Positions 49,348 to 63,517 of a stretch of 64,000 nucleotides of DNA are shown in pieces. The notes under the pieces were generated by a model that was not told the origin of the DNA, made no database searches, and saw only the letters and a program-made list of their open reading frames with translations. The stretch is from positions 248,001 to 312,000 of the forward strand of contig NW_002476155.1 in NCBI RefSeq assembly GCF_000189635.1, read 5' to 3'. This DNA is from Tetrahymena thermophila SB210. Taxonomy: Eukaryota > Ciliophora > Oligohymenophorea > Hymenostomatida > Tetrahymenidae. Every line of letters begins with the position of its first letter. The first letter of the stretch is position 1. The position numbers and the translations under genes are program-made.

Positions 49348-52300
49348 ATGGATAACTACGAAATATTAGGCTAAATCGGAAAGGGTAGCTTTGGTTTAGT
49401 ATAAAAGATTAAAAGGAAATCCGACGGGAAAGTACTTGTTTGGAAAGAAATGAATTATGGAAGAATGAGTGAAAGAGAAAAGCAATAGCTTGTAGCAGAA
49501 GTAAATATAATACGAGAGCTTAAACACCCAAATATAGTGAGATATTATGACAGGTATATTTATTAAAGAGTTTTACACTATTGCATTTAAAAAATAAGAG
49601 AATGAATTTGAATTAAATTCCTGATTTAAGTCTAAAATTTAATCTTTTATGAGAATAAACTATGCATTTGTCAAAGTTTATCAATTTGGCTTTATTTAAA
49701 TGTAATGCCCACATTTAAATTTGAGCTATGCATCAGGCAGGCAAATCAATATCGTATTTTCTATTTTTTTGATATTGCCTTTTAAATGAAAAAGAGAGTA
49801 TTAAATCAAAATAAATGTTTTTCAAGATATTAATTAAGATGCAATTATTAAATTTTAAAAATCTTTGGCTGATTATTTGATTTCAAATTATAAATCACAA
49901 CCTTTTTACTTATTTTTCCTTTGCATTTTCAAATAATCTCTTCTCTTTAAACAACTTCAAATTTATACGGAATGTTGTGGTAACGAGCGAGAAAATTAAT
50001 TCAAAATCAGTTTTTAGTCTTTGCCTATTTTACATCAACATGCATGAGAATTTGCTTATTTATTTATTTGTTTTAACGAATTTAAAATATGTTTGTTTGA
50101 ACAAATTATTCAATTTGAAAAAATAAATAAAAAAATATTAAAGCAAAATATTTTAAATCTTCTTTGGCTATTTGCATTTATTTAAATAATTATTATAAAA
50201 TTTATAGAATCATTGAGAAAAAAGACACTAAAATTTATATTATTATGGAATACTGCGAGGGAGGAGATGTAGGCACTCTCTTAAAGAAATGCAAGAAAGA
50301 AAAAGATTATATTGCTGAAGATGTTATTTGGAAAATATTTACTTAAATAATTCTTGCACTCAATGAATGTCACAACAGACCTTAGGGAAAAATATTACAC
50401 AGAGATCTTAAACCTGCAAATATATTTCTTGACGCTTAAAATAATATTAAACTAGGCGATTTTGGTTTAAGTAGAGTCATGGGAGAATAATCTGAATTTG
50501 CAGATACACATGTAGGAACACCATACTACATGTCACCTGAGTAAATATAAGAGAAAAAATATAATGAAAAGAGTGATATTTGGAGTGCTGGTTGTCTTTT
50601 ATATGAAATGGCTGCTTTAAAGCCTCCCTTTGAAGCTACTAATCATCTTTCACTTGCTATAAAAATTAAAAGTGGTAAATTTGAAAGACTACCTTTAAGA
50701 TACAGTGAAGAATTGTAAAAATTAATTGAAAGTATGGTTCATATAGACCCTGAAAAGAGACCTTCTGTTTAAAATATTCTCGAATTGCCATAAATAAACC
50801 TTCGTTTGAAGGAAAGAAAGTTGAGAGAAAAGCACTCTTAAATAAAATTAAAAGAAGACGAGCTAAAAAAGCGCGAGGAACAACTGCAAGAAAGAATTGA
50901 TTAAATAGAAAAAAAGGAAAAAGACTTAACTGCCCAAGAATAAACTTTAAAGGATTTGGAGGAATAAGTAAAATAAATTGAAGCTCAGTTAAACATAAGG
51001 TCATCTCAAAATTCACTTCAATAATCTGAAGAAGATATTTTTTAAAGATAAGATAAATAGACAAATAATAATAACAATGCAGGAGTATTACCTTAAAAAA
51101 GTGCAAGAGGAGAATATTAATTGCTAAGTTAAAATTTAAACAGTTTTGGTAAAGACCTCATGATGCTAAATAAAGGCAGCGTTGAAAACAATAGTAGTGG
51201 CAGCTCAAGTAAAAATAGCACTGCTACAGCATCAAATAATACTTTTGAGATATTTAAAAAAGAAAAAGAAAATATGATAAACAATGGAAGCAATATCTAA
51301 AGCAATTTATAAAGTATAGAGAATTACAGAAAAGAAAAGGAAATTCAAAAATAGCTTTAATCTTACTCAAGCAACAAATATCCAATCTTTTAAAAATCTA
51401 ATTCATCTATTGTTTCCTAGAGTTTAACGGATTAATAAATGCTATTGCAACAATAAAGCTCTTAGGATACAACTTCATCTTAAGTAGTTTAGCAATAATC
51501 TAGTGAAAATAATTAATCTAATTTGAAATTAAGGGGTAATATTGCTGATACCTAGTAAACATAAAGCAGCTGTTCTTCTAACTCCAGCAACAATGATGCT
51601 AATGCTAGTAACCCTATAACAGCAAACACTAAAGACAAAAATTATACTCTGTACTAGAGAAGAGAGCAAGAAGCTTTTTAAAAAACTCCTAACAATAACA
51701 GCAATTTACACTAAAATTATCATACTTTGAATAGATAAGGGGAAATTGAAAGTGTAACTAAAAAACATACTTCTTATTCAAAAGACCATTAATACAAGTC
51801 TGTGGATCATTTCACATCTATTTAAAATAACAACAACTCTAGCTCAAAAAAAGATGAGAGTACTGCCTTTAGTACTACTTGTAAGTAAATACCTTAGTCA
51901 GCATCATAAAATTAGAATATTGCAAACCAAAGTAGTAATAAATCTTCTCATAAAAGCAGCAGTGAAAATCTCCCTAAAAAGAGTACTGTTGCTTAAATTT
52001 CTTCTACAAATAACTAAAATTAAATTGATAATTAAAACTAAGAAAATTCTTCTGCTGCTTCTAATAATAACAATAATAATAATAATACAGGAATGTCTGC
52101 ATTTGAAAGATACAAAGCTTCCATTTTATAGCAGTAACAATAGTAATAAAATTAAAATAATAATGGTTATTAAAATAAATATGCATAAATTAAATCTAAA
52201 GTGCGTTAAGCAAGTTAAGATTCCATGGATGATAATGAATAATAAACTATGAACAATAATTACACTTCAAAGCTTCATACATAATAACCCATTTCAAGTA

Positions 52301-53415
52301 AATTAAGAGCACAGACATCAATCGATTCAGTTTCTGTAAAATAAAACCAAGATAATAAAAACTACTTGCTTAATTATAAAAAGGATGCTCCTTCTGGTAG
52401 CACAGCATCAGCTGCAACAATTACTAGAAGATCAGCAAACACTACAATAGATTCAGTAAAGTATTCTCAAATTAATAATTCTTCAAATATGTAAGGACCT
52501 ACTAATAATAATAATTAAAATGCCTCTTATGAGATATATAAATAAGCAAACATAAAAAGAACAGATAGTTATAAAGAAAACACTTTCAAAAATATAATGT
52601 AATAAAATAATTTCATCAATAAGCAATAAGAAGCTGCAACTCAATCTTCTTCTAATAATAATTAACAAATACATTCTTCAACAAATTTAGCTTAAAATTA
52701 AAAGAATTTTTAGAAAAACAGATCATCATTAGAGCCTAAAAATAGATTCCACTCTTAGCATAGCACAACTTCATCATCATCAACAACAACAGCATAAACT
52801 GCTATACAATCTACACAATAACCATAGTAGTCTTCATCGTAGGTTGCTTTAAACTCAAATAAACCTCCAATTACTATGATGAATAACAATGGAGCATTAA
52901 ATGGGAATAGTAATAATAACGAAGATGCCTTACTTAATTTCAAAACGCTCCCTAATACCGAATTTCAATATGATTCCAATAATGTTAATAAAATGTAAAT
53001 AAAGAAGAAAAACAATAACAGCTTCACAACAACATCATAAAATATAAGCAACACTTATTTAAATAGTAACAATAATTATATAAATAATTAACCACGTTCT
53101 ACTACTAATAGTAACACAATAGGTAATAACTCAGCTCGTATAAATAATACAGAATAAAGTATTGAAAGAAAAAAAGAATTTCCTCGTCCTAGAAATAATT
53201 ATCTGTTACCTTAATCCAGATAAACTTTAAACAGTAATCAAAATCCAGATGCTAATATAAAGAATTATTTCTCAGAATAACCAAGCAACCTTATGACTGT
53301 GCAGACAGACTAATTGTATAATAAATATAATTTAAGAAAGATAGGCGATAACATTATTTCTCCATCAGTATAGCACGTTTCATCAAACTAATATAGAACT
53401 GCTACTTAATACTGA
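49348..53415 (+). CDS. NEK-family serine/threonine kinase with long Gln/Asn/Ser tail
   Basis: Two exons (49348-49553 and 50208-53415) join in phase to 1137 residues. The kinase domain begins almost at the first residue (MDNYEILGQIGKGSFGLVQK) as in NEKs. The lysine sits in VLVWKEMNYG, a NEK-typical spelling of this strand. Further motifs are EYCEGGDVGTLL, LHRDLKPANIFLD, GDFGLSRVMG and GTPYYMSPEQ, followed by SDIWSAGCLLYEMAA. A coiled coil of about 80 residues follows the kinase (KLREKHSQIKLKEDELKK), again as in NEK2. The remaining about 760 residues are disordered and dominated by Ser, Asn, Gln and Thr. NEKs act at basal bodies, cilia and in mitosis, and are greatly expanded in ciliates. All catalytic residues are present. 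Confidence 0.95.
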
Positions 53416-53969
53416 TCAAAAAAACTTAATTCAAATAAAATGCATAATTTACTTAAAAATAAATATCTTAATTTTCCTTCACTGAGAATCAAAAAAGTTT
53501 TGAACTGAAATCATTTTCCAATAAGATATAACAAAATAAATAAATAAATAAAATTCAGAATGCTAAGAAAGCATATATAAAAAATGATTAATTTTGAAAG
53601 ACTCCTGCTTAAACTAGTAAAAAAACATATTAATAATAATTCATTCATTCATTTATAATAAAAAGTAGGATTTTTAATAAAATAATTTAGGATTTAATTA
53701 ATGAATGAATAATTTAACTAAATTCATATTAATGAACTATATAGTAACGAAGATTATTTTCTATTTCATATACAATTATATTGTGAATGTATTATTATTA
53801 TTATTATAATTATATTATTACAACTCATCTATCCATTTATCTCATAATATATTAAAAATACTTTAAAAAATTCTATTTGTAAATAAATATATAAAGATAA
53901 CTAATTACATATTTGTATCAATTTTGCTTTTTATTTAATACTATTTTACAATAATTTATTTATTTATTC
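53416..53969. other. Convergent 3' region
   Basis: This is the space between two converging gene ends. It is AT-rich, with a short ATT run near 53790-53810. No gene was recognised. Confidence 0.55.
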
Positions 53970-54437
53970 TCAAAGATCATCGACGTTTCTTTAGTCTTCC
54001 TTTTCTCCATCTTCATCATTAATAGGTGGCAGAATTTCAGACTCACCGTACATCATTTCGTATGCAACTTAATATTTCTTTATATTTTCTTACAAAAACA
54101 TAACAAATTTGGAAGTAAGATCTTCAAAAACATCTTTGTAAGTTAATTTATTTTCTAGTTCATCGGGTTTTGATTCTACAAAATCATGAATTGCATCTAT
54201 TAAAAGTTATATTTTTTCTTAATTAAAGTTCTATCCTGCTAAACTCATGCCTGCTCCAATTATATCTCTAAGTACTTTAAAATACATTTCTTTAGAAAAT
54301 AAAAGTTTGCCTTCAGGATCATGCTAGCGGATAATTTCCATAATAAAACTATCGTCGTCTGTGACTGTGTCGTAATCTGACTTAACAATTTGTGAAGTAA
54401 ATAATATTAGTAGTAGTACTAAAATTTGATTTCTCAT
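53970..54437 (-). CDS. Small secreted acidic protein
   Basis: This is a single exon of 155 residues. The N-terminus is a clear signal peptide (MRNQILVLLLILFTSQIVKS) with likely cleavage after VKS. The mature part is helical: DDSFIMEIIRQHDPEGKLLF is followed by KEMYFKVLRDII and a helix with KLTYKDVFEDLTSKFV, and the end is very acidic (NDEDGEKEDQRNVDDL). DPEGKLLFSKEMYFKVLRD looks like an EF-hand-type loop and exit helix, but the calcium ligands are incomplete. It has no Cys in the mature part and no ER-retention signal. It is probably luminal or secreted. I do not recognise a family. Confidence 0.85.
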
Positions 54438-55151
54438 ATTTTTATTCTAAAATCTCTAAATTTGAAGTATTTATTTTGTTATATTAATATTAACAAATAC
54501 CAAATATTCCAAGTGTTTTATCTAGATTTTATAAATCTATATTTTGCAAAGTAATATGAAACTAAGACATTAATTAACACATGTAATTAATCTCATGAAT
54601 TTCTAAAATATTGGTAAATTATGTTAAAACTTCAAATACCATACATTTATCACAAACTAAAAGCTAAAGTAATTTAAAGTTAGGATCAATAAAATAAGCA
54701 AAACTCTTAATTTACTTAAAATATTAATTAAAAAATCAACAATTAAATTAAAATAAATTCCATGATTGATGAGCAAGCAAATAATATATTAGATTTATAC
54801 TGAAAAATAATATGTAACAAAAATAATAGCAGCTAAAACAATAAAAAATATAATATATTAAAGATTAATTAAAACTTTCTTTAAGGAGAGCATATTAGAT
54901 AGTTATTTAGATAGATAGATAGTTAGGTAGGTAGGTATGTAGCTATTTACTTTGTAAGTTATCTGCTTATTATTTGTTTTGAAATACAACTTCAAAAGTT
55001 TTTAATTTAGAAAATACTTCTTTGACTAGGGAGTTAATATTACTTTGTTTTTTATAATGATTTAGCCATAAATTATTATTTATTTATTTATTTATACTAA
55101 AACACTAAAGATGGCAATTACTTTTAATTTATAATTAGTTAATGAGGCCTT
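54438..55151. other. Intergenic region with ATAG/GTAG tract
   Basis: This is the AT-rich flank between the small secreted gene and the end of the Rab6 gene. A GATA/GGTA tetranucleotide tract lies at 54907-54943 and a TTTA tract near 55078-55096. No gene was recognised. Confidence 0.55.
54907..54943. repeat. GATA/GGTA tetranucleotide tract
   Basis: There are three ATAG units and then three GGTA-type units in noncoding DNA. Confidence 0.8.
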
Positions 55152-56460
<1,309 letters not shown>

Positions 56461-57306
56461 TGTTAATACTTGATTGATTGACTGAATGATTAATTATTTA
56501 ATAATTTAATTTTATTTATTTTTTTCTTTTTTAATGTTTTCTTTTGATTAATTTAATAACGAAATAATTAATATATCTATTAACAAATTTCTTTTTCTGT
56601 TTTTTATAAGACTTTTCTATTGCTTTTAAATATTAAGAAAATAAGCTTATTAGTTATTTATTTATTTATTTACCTTTTTTTCAACTATCCCTCTATCTTA
56701 AAAATACAATTTCCTTATTTTTAAATTTTTTGTTTTAAGCTATCATCAATAACTACTAAGACCAAACTAGAATGCATTTTTAATCCGAATAAAATCCATC
56801 GATTCGTATTTTAACTTAACATTTTTTTTATTCGTTGAAAATAATTATAAAAAATAATAAAAACTAAAATTAAACTCAAGGCTAAGCTATCTATCTATCT
56901 AACCAAATGAAAATAATTAATCATATATCGTTTTAAATAATAATTATTGGAATGAAAAACCTTCAATTAAATTTATTTGTGAATTATAAAAACAAACTAT
57001 TATCTCAAATAATTTATTTTCAGGTATTTTTCTTTATAAATTAAATTTTTAAATAACTATTACAATTATAAGCTTGAGCTTATTTTTTTAGTGTCTTACA
57101 TGAAAAATTAAATTATATAAATTTTTGAAATCTATTGAATAAACCCAAAATAATTAATTTTTTTAGACTAGTAACCAAGATAGTAATAAAAAATAAATAT
57201 ATTTATACTGGAAGATACACAATATTTTGAATAATAATTAATAATTTCAATATATTTTAGTAATTAAACACTGAAAGAAAAATAAACTACTATTCTATAG
57301 TGTAAA
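56461..57306. promoter_or_regulatory. 5' flank of the Rab6 gene
   Basis: This AT-rich stretch lies upstream of Rab6 and downstream of the PADR1 gene. The plus strand is pyrimidine-rich just above the Rab6 start (56461-56640), as at several other gene starts here. No defined box was recognised. Confidence 0.4.
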
Positions 57307-58167
57307 TCATGGTTCTACCCAATCAAATCTAACAACTTAATCTATTGAGAATACAGCATCACAATCAACTTTATCAGTATCTTCCATAAATCCAGGACAA
57401 GTATACTCTCCTGTAGATTTGTTGAATCTTAGTTTACCCCCTCCACATTTAGTGCATTGTGGTATAGCACCAAGGGTGTATCCATCTGCTACTTTTTCTA
57501 AAAGTACTTCTTTAGTACCTGTTTATGTTTAATTATTTGCTTTTAAAATAGCTTTGAGTTAAGCAACAGTTTTAGATTTTAGTTCTTCTAATTTTTTTAA
57601 GTATTTTTATCTTTAACCATCTGTGTATCCAGCCAAGCTAACTTCAGCATCTATATCTTCATCGCTATCATCAGCTTTTGATCTCTTGTTGGTTTTCTTT
57701 TCAGACTTATTCACTTTTGTAGCTTTCTTTGCTTTTTTAACTACCTCTTCTCCTGAATCAGAATCTGAGTTATCTGGATCCCAGTTTTTATCTTATTTTT
57801 TACTTTTTTTATCATAGTTGTTTCTGTATTTAACATATTCATCCACAGCATTGTTAAATAAATCCTTTTCTGTTTACTTAGATGGATTTACATTCATGTT
57901 TTTAAGCTTTCCTGTTTATGTTTTAGGGTTATAATCAACGATAGGATGACCAGCTACAGGAGGTAAACACTTTTGGTGATAATATCTTTTACTTACATAA
58001 ATAGGTTCAGCTCTATCTCTTTCTGAGCTACACCATCTGAGCACATCTTTATCAATAGTTTTGCCACAAGATCTGCACTTGGCTTTATTTGAAACAGAAA
58101 CTTCGAGATATAAATCTTCGTAGAATTTATATTCTGGTGTATTGCTATCATAATCATAAAAATTCAT
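57307..58167 (-). CDS. PARP-type zinc finger, SAP-like and PADR1 protein without catalytic domain
   Basis: This is a single exon of 286 residues. Residues of about 15-78 are a PARP-type zinc finger: LEVSVSNKAKCRSCGKTIDK, then VLRWCSS, and YYHQKCLPPVAGHP with the His and final Cys ligands, the fold that reads DNA breaks in PARP1 and ligase III. A charged Lys/Asp/Ser linker follows (about 100-165). Residues of about 185-225 resemble a SAP helix pair (KTVAQLKAILKANN, then GTKEVLLEKVADG). The C-terminus is a PADR1 (zinc finger 3) domain: GAIPQCTKCGGGKLRFN, then YTCPGF and a last Cys in KVDCDAVFS. In PARP1 these parts precede WGR and the catalytic domain, which are both absent. It may be a DNA-break sensor or a subunit of a nuclear complex. 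Confidence 0.9.
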
Positions 58168-59189
58168 TTGAAGTATCCTTTTTGTAAATATTTATTTTTA
58201 CCTAATTTGAAAAATATATTTTTTTATGCTAATTAATCTTTATTTTCTATAAATTTTAGTTTACTTTTTATAAAGGATCTTTAATCAAGGTTGTTAAAAT
58301 CTGATACCTCAATAGGCGCGGCTTGTTAATAAATTTTCTGATAATCTTGTGGATATTATCTGCTTATATCATAGATGCAAATAGTCCTAATAAATCTATT
58401 TGTTTTTTTATCTAAAATATGTCTTTTGTTATTTGAAAATATAAAAAAATATTTCTTTAAATGAGGATAATTAATTAATGTCAATAATCATGATTTTTGT
58501 TAAAAAGAGAAATCTAAATTTTTTCTTTGATTTTAATAATACCCTAAATATTAGGTTGTATATTAATTATTATAAAATTAAAGTAAATTTAAATTTATTT
58601 TATTTAATTTTAATAATATTTGAATTTAGCTATGGTCAATAATAAATAGAGTTTAAAAAGAAATTAATTTTTAACAATAACTTAAGTAATAATTTTTACA
58701 AGTTTAAAGTATAATATTTATTAATTTAATAGCATTATTAGATACTTTCTAAGTAAACAATTTAAAAATTAGAAAGAATATATAAAATCAAAACCAATAT
58801 ATTAACTTATAAAAATGAATTTTTTTAGTATTTTTGATAAAGAGGCTAATAAAAATTTGCTGCAGGCATAATATTATCTATAATATTTTTTATAAAACAC
58901 AAACAAATTTATTTAGGTAATATAATTTTTTAAAAATATCATCATGTAAAATAAATTAATATAGTTGTTGCATTTATATAAATGATTAATTTCAATAGAA
59001 TCGATAACTTTTAAACAGATTAATTAGTGCTTATTTGTTTGTAAATTTAATTAAATTATAAAAAAACAATGTAATCTATTTAAAAATTGAAAAAATTAAA
59101 TTTTTTTATCTTATATCTAACTTTAATCAGTATCAAAAGCAAATCAAGTTAAAGATCTTAATTTATAATTTTTAGGAATTACCGATTAA
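58168..59189. promoter_or_regulatory. Divergent 5' flanks of PADR1 and SAM/zinc genes
   Basis: This is 1 kb of AT-rich DNA between divergent starts. A short less AT-rich island (GATACCTCAATAGGCGCGGC) lies near 58300-58325. No gene was recognised. Confidence 0.4.
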
Positions 59190-61115
59190 ATGAGACCAGC
59201 AAGAGGAAAGTCTAATCCAAAGTAACTTTCTAAATAGAAAATTAAATGGGTATTTACTAGTTTATGATATTAAAATTAGGGCTCCATTAGCTTCTTAATA
59301 ACTAGAATTGGAAACAAAAAAAATGGTACTTATTATGAATAATAAATAGATTTATATAGAAAATAGTAATTTTTAAAGCAGAAAAGTTTACTTAACTTTT
59401 TAAAAATATAGGAAGAAAAGCTAGCCTATTTGAAGGCATAAATGGAAGTAGAAAAAAAGAAAAAAGAAGATTAGTATATTCTTATTGAAAGATAAATTTA
59501 TTATTTATTTACTTAAAATATAAATAAATAATAGATTAAAAACAAGTGGAAGTAGATGGAAGTCATCTACAGCAGCATAACCAATTAAGAGTAATTCTTT
59601 AAAGAATCTCAAAAATTAAATTGTTTTTATAATAAGATTATGCTAATATGATAATTGATGCAAAAAAATCAAACGAGAAAACAACTAAAATTGACTACGC
59701 TAAAATGAACAAAGAATTTGGTTAAAAAATGGCTCAAAAATCTTCATTAAGTAACTTATTTGTTTATGCTAAAAAACAGATTTTGAAATTTTAATATTTG
59801 ATAAAGAAAATACAAGTAGCAGTATGTCTTCGATACAAAGACCCTCTTCAAATACTTAGTCTTCAAGACAAAAAGAAAACTAAAGCTCTAATGATTTAAA
59901 TAAATCTCTTAATGGGTCATTCTAATAAAGTAGCAGTAAAGGAATGATTGAGAGAAGAAGTTCAAAAGATTCCAGCTAAATAAAACAAAACAAAGCTATT
60001 TTAACTCCTTTTTTAAAATAACTCCTAGAAGAAACAAATTTAGTAAAATATACAGATGTGTTCTTAAGTAATGGATACTCTAATGAGGAATAAATAAAAT
60101 GTAAAATTCATTTAAAATATGTTTGATTATTTAATTTTTAAACTATTATAAAGAAATAAATACAGATGCATTAAATAAAATGGGTATTCCTCCTGGATTT
60201 TAAATTAAAATAATGAAAAGGATAAATACTTTAAATCTGAATAAAAGTGTTGATTTAAATAACACTGAATTAGCAAAAAAACCTTCAATGAATAATAATA
60301 ATAGTATTACAACACCCAAATCCGTAGCATAGAAATCTCTTTTAGAAGAATAAAAAGTAAATATATAAGAAAAAAAAAGCGAGTCTCCTAGTAAATAAAC
60401 TGATAATAATAATAATAAGATTGCAAGTAGACCTCCCTTATTGAAGAAATAACCATCTCAAGATTTAAAAAAAGTAAGATTTTAAGAAAAATCTCCTTAA
60501 ATATAGCCTAAAATAAAGTAATCAACTGACAACACTGGTAAATAGTTATTTCACACAGAGTCAACAGCAACAGACGCTCAAACTCCTTCTGACTTTTTAT
60601 CTAAAAAAGTAAGCTGTTGGTAATGCTACTCTATTTTTGTTGAGGAAAAAGCTATTTAATAACACGGAAAGCTGTTTTGTAAATAAGAATGCCTTTAAAC
60701 TTATGAAGATTTCTATATAGTAAATTATTATTATTTTTATTCAATTTAAAAATAACTATTTTACAAAAATAATTAGGTGCAATGTGCTAATAAAAATTGC
60801 TTAAAAAAAATAAGCAAACAAGACTGTAGCTTTAGAGAGGGTAATTGGTATTGTCTAGGAAAATGTGAGCCCAATATTTAGCAAATAGAGCAAATGTGGG
60901 AGGAATAAATTTAATCTACAGAAAAAATGGAAGGAGAAACTGATGAATAATACTATGAAAGAAAAATCAAAGAGTTCGAAAACATAGATAAAAGAAAAAA
61001 AGTAGAATATGATTTAAAGCTTTCTAGTGAAAATGAAAAGAAATCTAAAATTTTATCTCTTGAAGAAATAGAAGCAAAATATAAATTTATAAATGAAACC
61101 CAAAATATTGATTGA
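59190..61115 (+). CDS. SAM-domain protein with C-terminal LIM-like zinc cluster
   Basis: Seven exons (59190-59249, 59412-59473, 59535-59590, 59637-59750, 59780-60100, 60154-60719, 60777-61115) join in phase to 505 residues. The N-terminus is short and basic, then a coiled stretch (EEKLAYLKAQMEVEKKKKED). A SAM domain spans the exon 5/6 junction: FLKQLLEETNLVKYTDVF, NGYSNEEQIK, then LNKMGIPPGFQIKIMKRI. After a Ser/Gln-rich linker comes a Cys-rich module, CWQCYSIF, QQHGKLFCKQEC, CANKNCLKKISKQDC and NWYCLGKC, spaced like a divergent LIM or zinc-knuckle pair. The C-terminus is charged coiled coil. The intron at 59751-59779 is only 29 bases. SAM and LIM modules both mediate protein contacts, so an adaptor role is likely. 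Both calls rest on pattern. Confidence 0.82.
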
Positions 61116-62389
61116 ATTAAAATTATTGTTAATTGCTCAACTCAAATAATAAAAACTCACAAATAATTAATAAAAATTACTCAAAAATATTGAATTAAAA
61201 TTTAAACATAGTTAAAATTTTTTAAAAATAATAAATTTCATAAGATAAGTATATTATATTTATCTCTCTCTATCTAATTATCTGTCTACCTATCTATCAT
61301 CTAACTATCTATCTATCTATTTCTATATTTTTCATAAAAATGAATTTCTTTCAATTAAATGATAAATATGTTCTAATAATTTATCTGATGCAGTTTATAT
61401 TTACAATAATTTTAAAAAACTAATAAAAAATTCAAATATAAAAAACATTTTAATTAAAAGAATCAATAGTTTAGATATTTTTTTAGAATAAATTTGTCAA
61501 TTTTAATTAAATAAATTCTTTTAAATTACATTAACTTAGTTAGTTAAGGGATAAATAATAATATTACTTATTTATTTGTTTTTGGTTAGAATAGTGATTA
61601 TAGATTGTTTAACCAGTTTATAGATAAAATGATACCCTCTCTTAATTCAAAATTATAAAAATTTTGGATTTTTGGATCTTTTATTAATCTATCTGTTCTT
61701 TACTTAATCTTTTTAGTATATTAGTTATTTTATAAATTTATTTGTTCCTTTACTTTAAATATTCTTAGAGGATATAATTTTCATTTCAAATTTGATTTTA
61801 TCAAAATAATGCTTATGAATGAAAATTATGATTCAGTTTAAATAATTTTTATATTCTAAATATTACAAGTATTATAAATTACTTCAGGTAGTTTTTTGAT
61901 TTAGAATATTTAAAGAAAGAAAAAATTATTAAATATAAAAAAATTCTGAAAACATATTAGAAATATACTAAAATTTGTTTCAAATGAAATAAATAAATTG
62001 GCTTAAGATGATATGATGATTTATACAATATACATGATGAAATAATTTAGATAAAAAGTAGAAAACTTATTATAAGTTAATAATTTATATGTTCATAAAA
62101 AGGAGTTTTATATTAGTTAGTTAGACTATTAGTGTTTTTTTTATAAATTTGTATGATTTATTTATTTTAATTTTCTATAAAAATTTAACTTTTTTAAATT
62201 TCTAGTCCACTACACTTGATTGATTGATTTATTTATTGATTCATTGATTGTTTTGTTATAGGCATTTATTTGTTTTTTTTGTTTTCAATTGACTATAAAT
62301 TTCTTTTAGAAGTAAGACATCTAGTTCAGTTCTTTGAAGTGAGAAGTTGAATATAATATCTATTTAAATGAAAAATCATTTTTCTTATC
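61116..62389. other. Convergent 3' region with simple repeat
   Basis: This AT-rich stretch lies between converging gene ends and carries the TATC tract at 61261-61324. No convincing frame was found on either strand. Confidence 0.55.
61261..61324. repeat. TATC/CTAT tetranucleotide tract
   Basis: This is an imperfect microsatellite of TATC units mixed with CTGT and CTAC variants, in noncoding DNA. Confidence 0.85.

Positions 62390-63517
<1,128 letters not shown>

Noticed and set aside
50666-51106. Minus-strand standard-code frame of 146 codons.
   Set aside because: It is antisense to the NEK kinase domain and coiled coil, which have clear motifs in the plus-strand frame.
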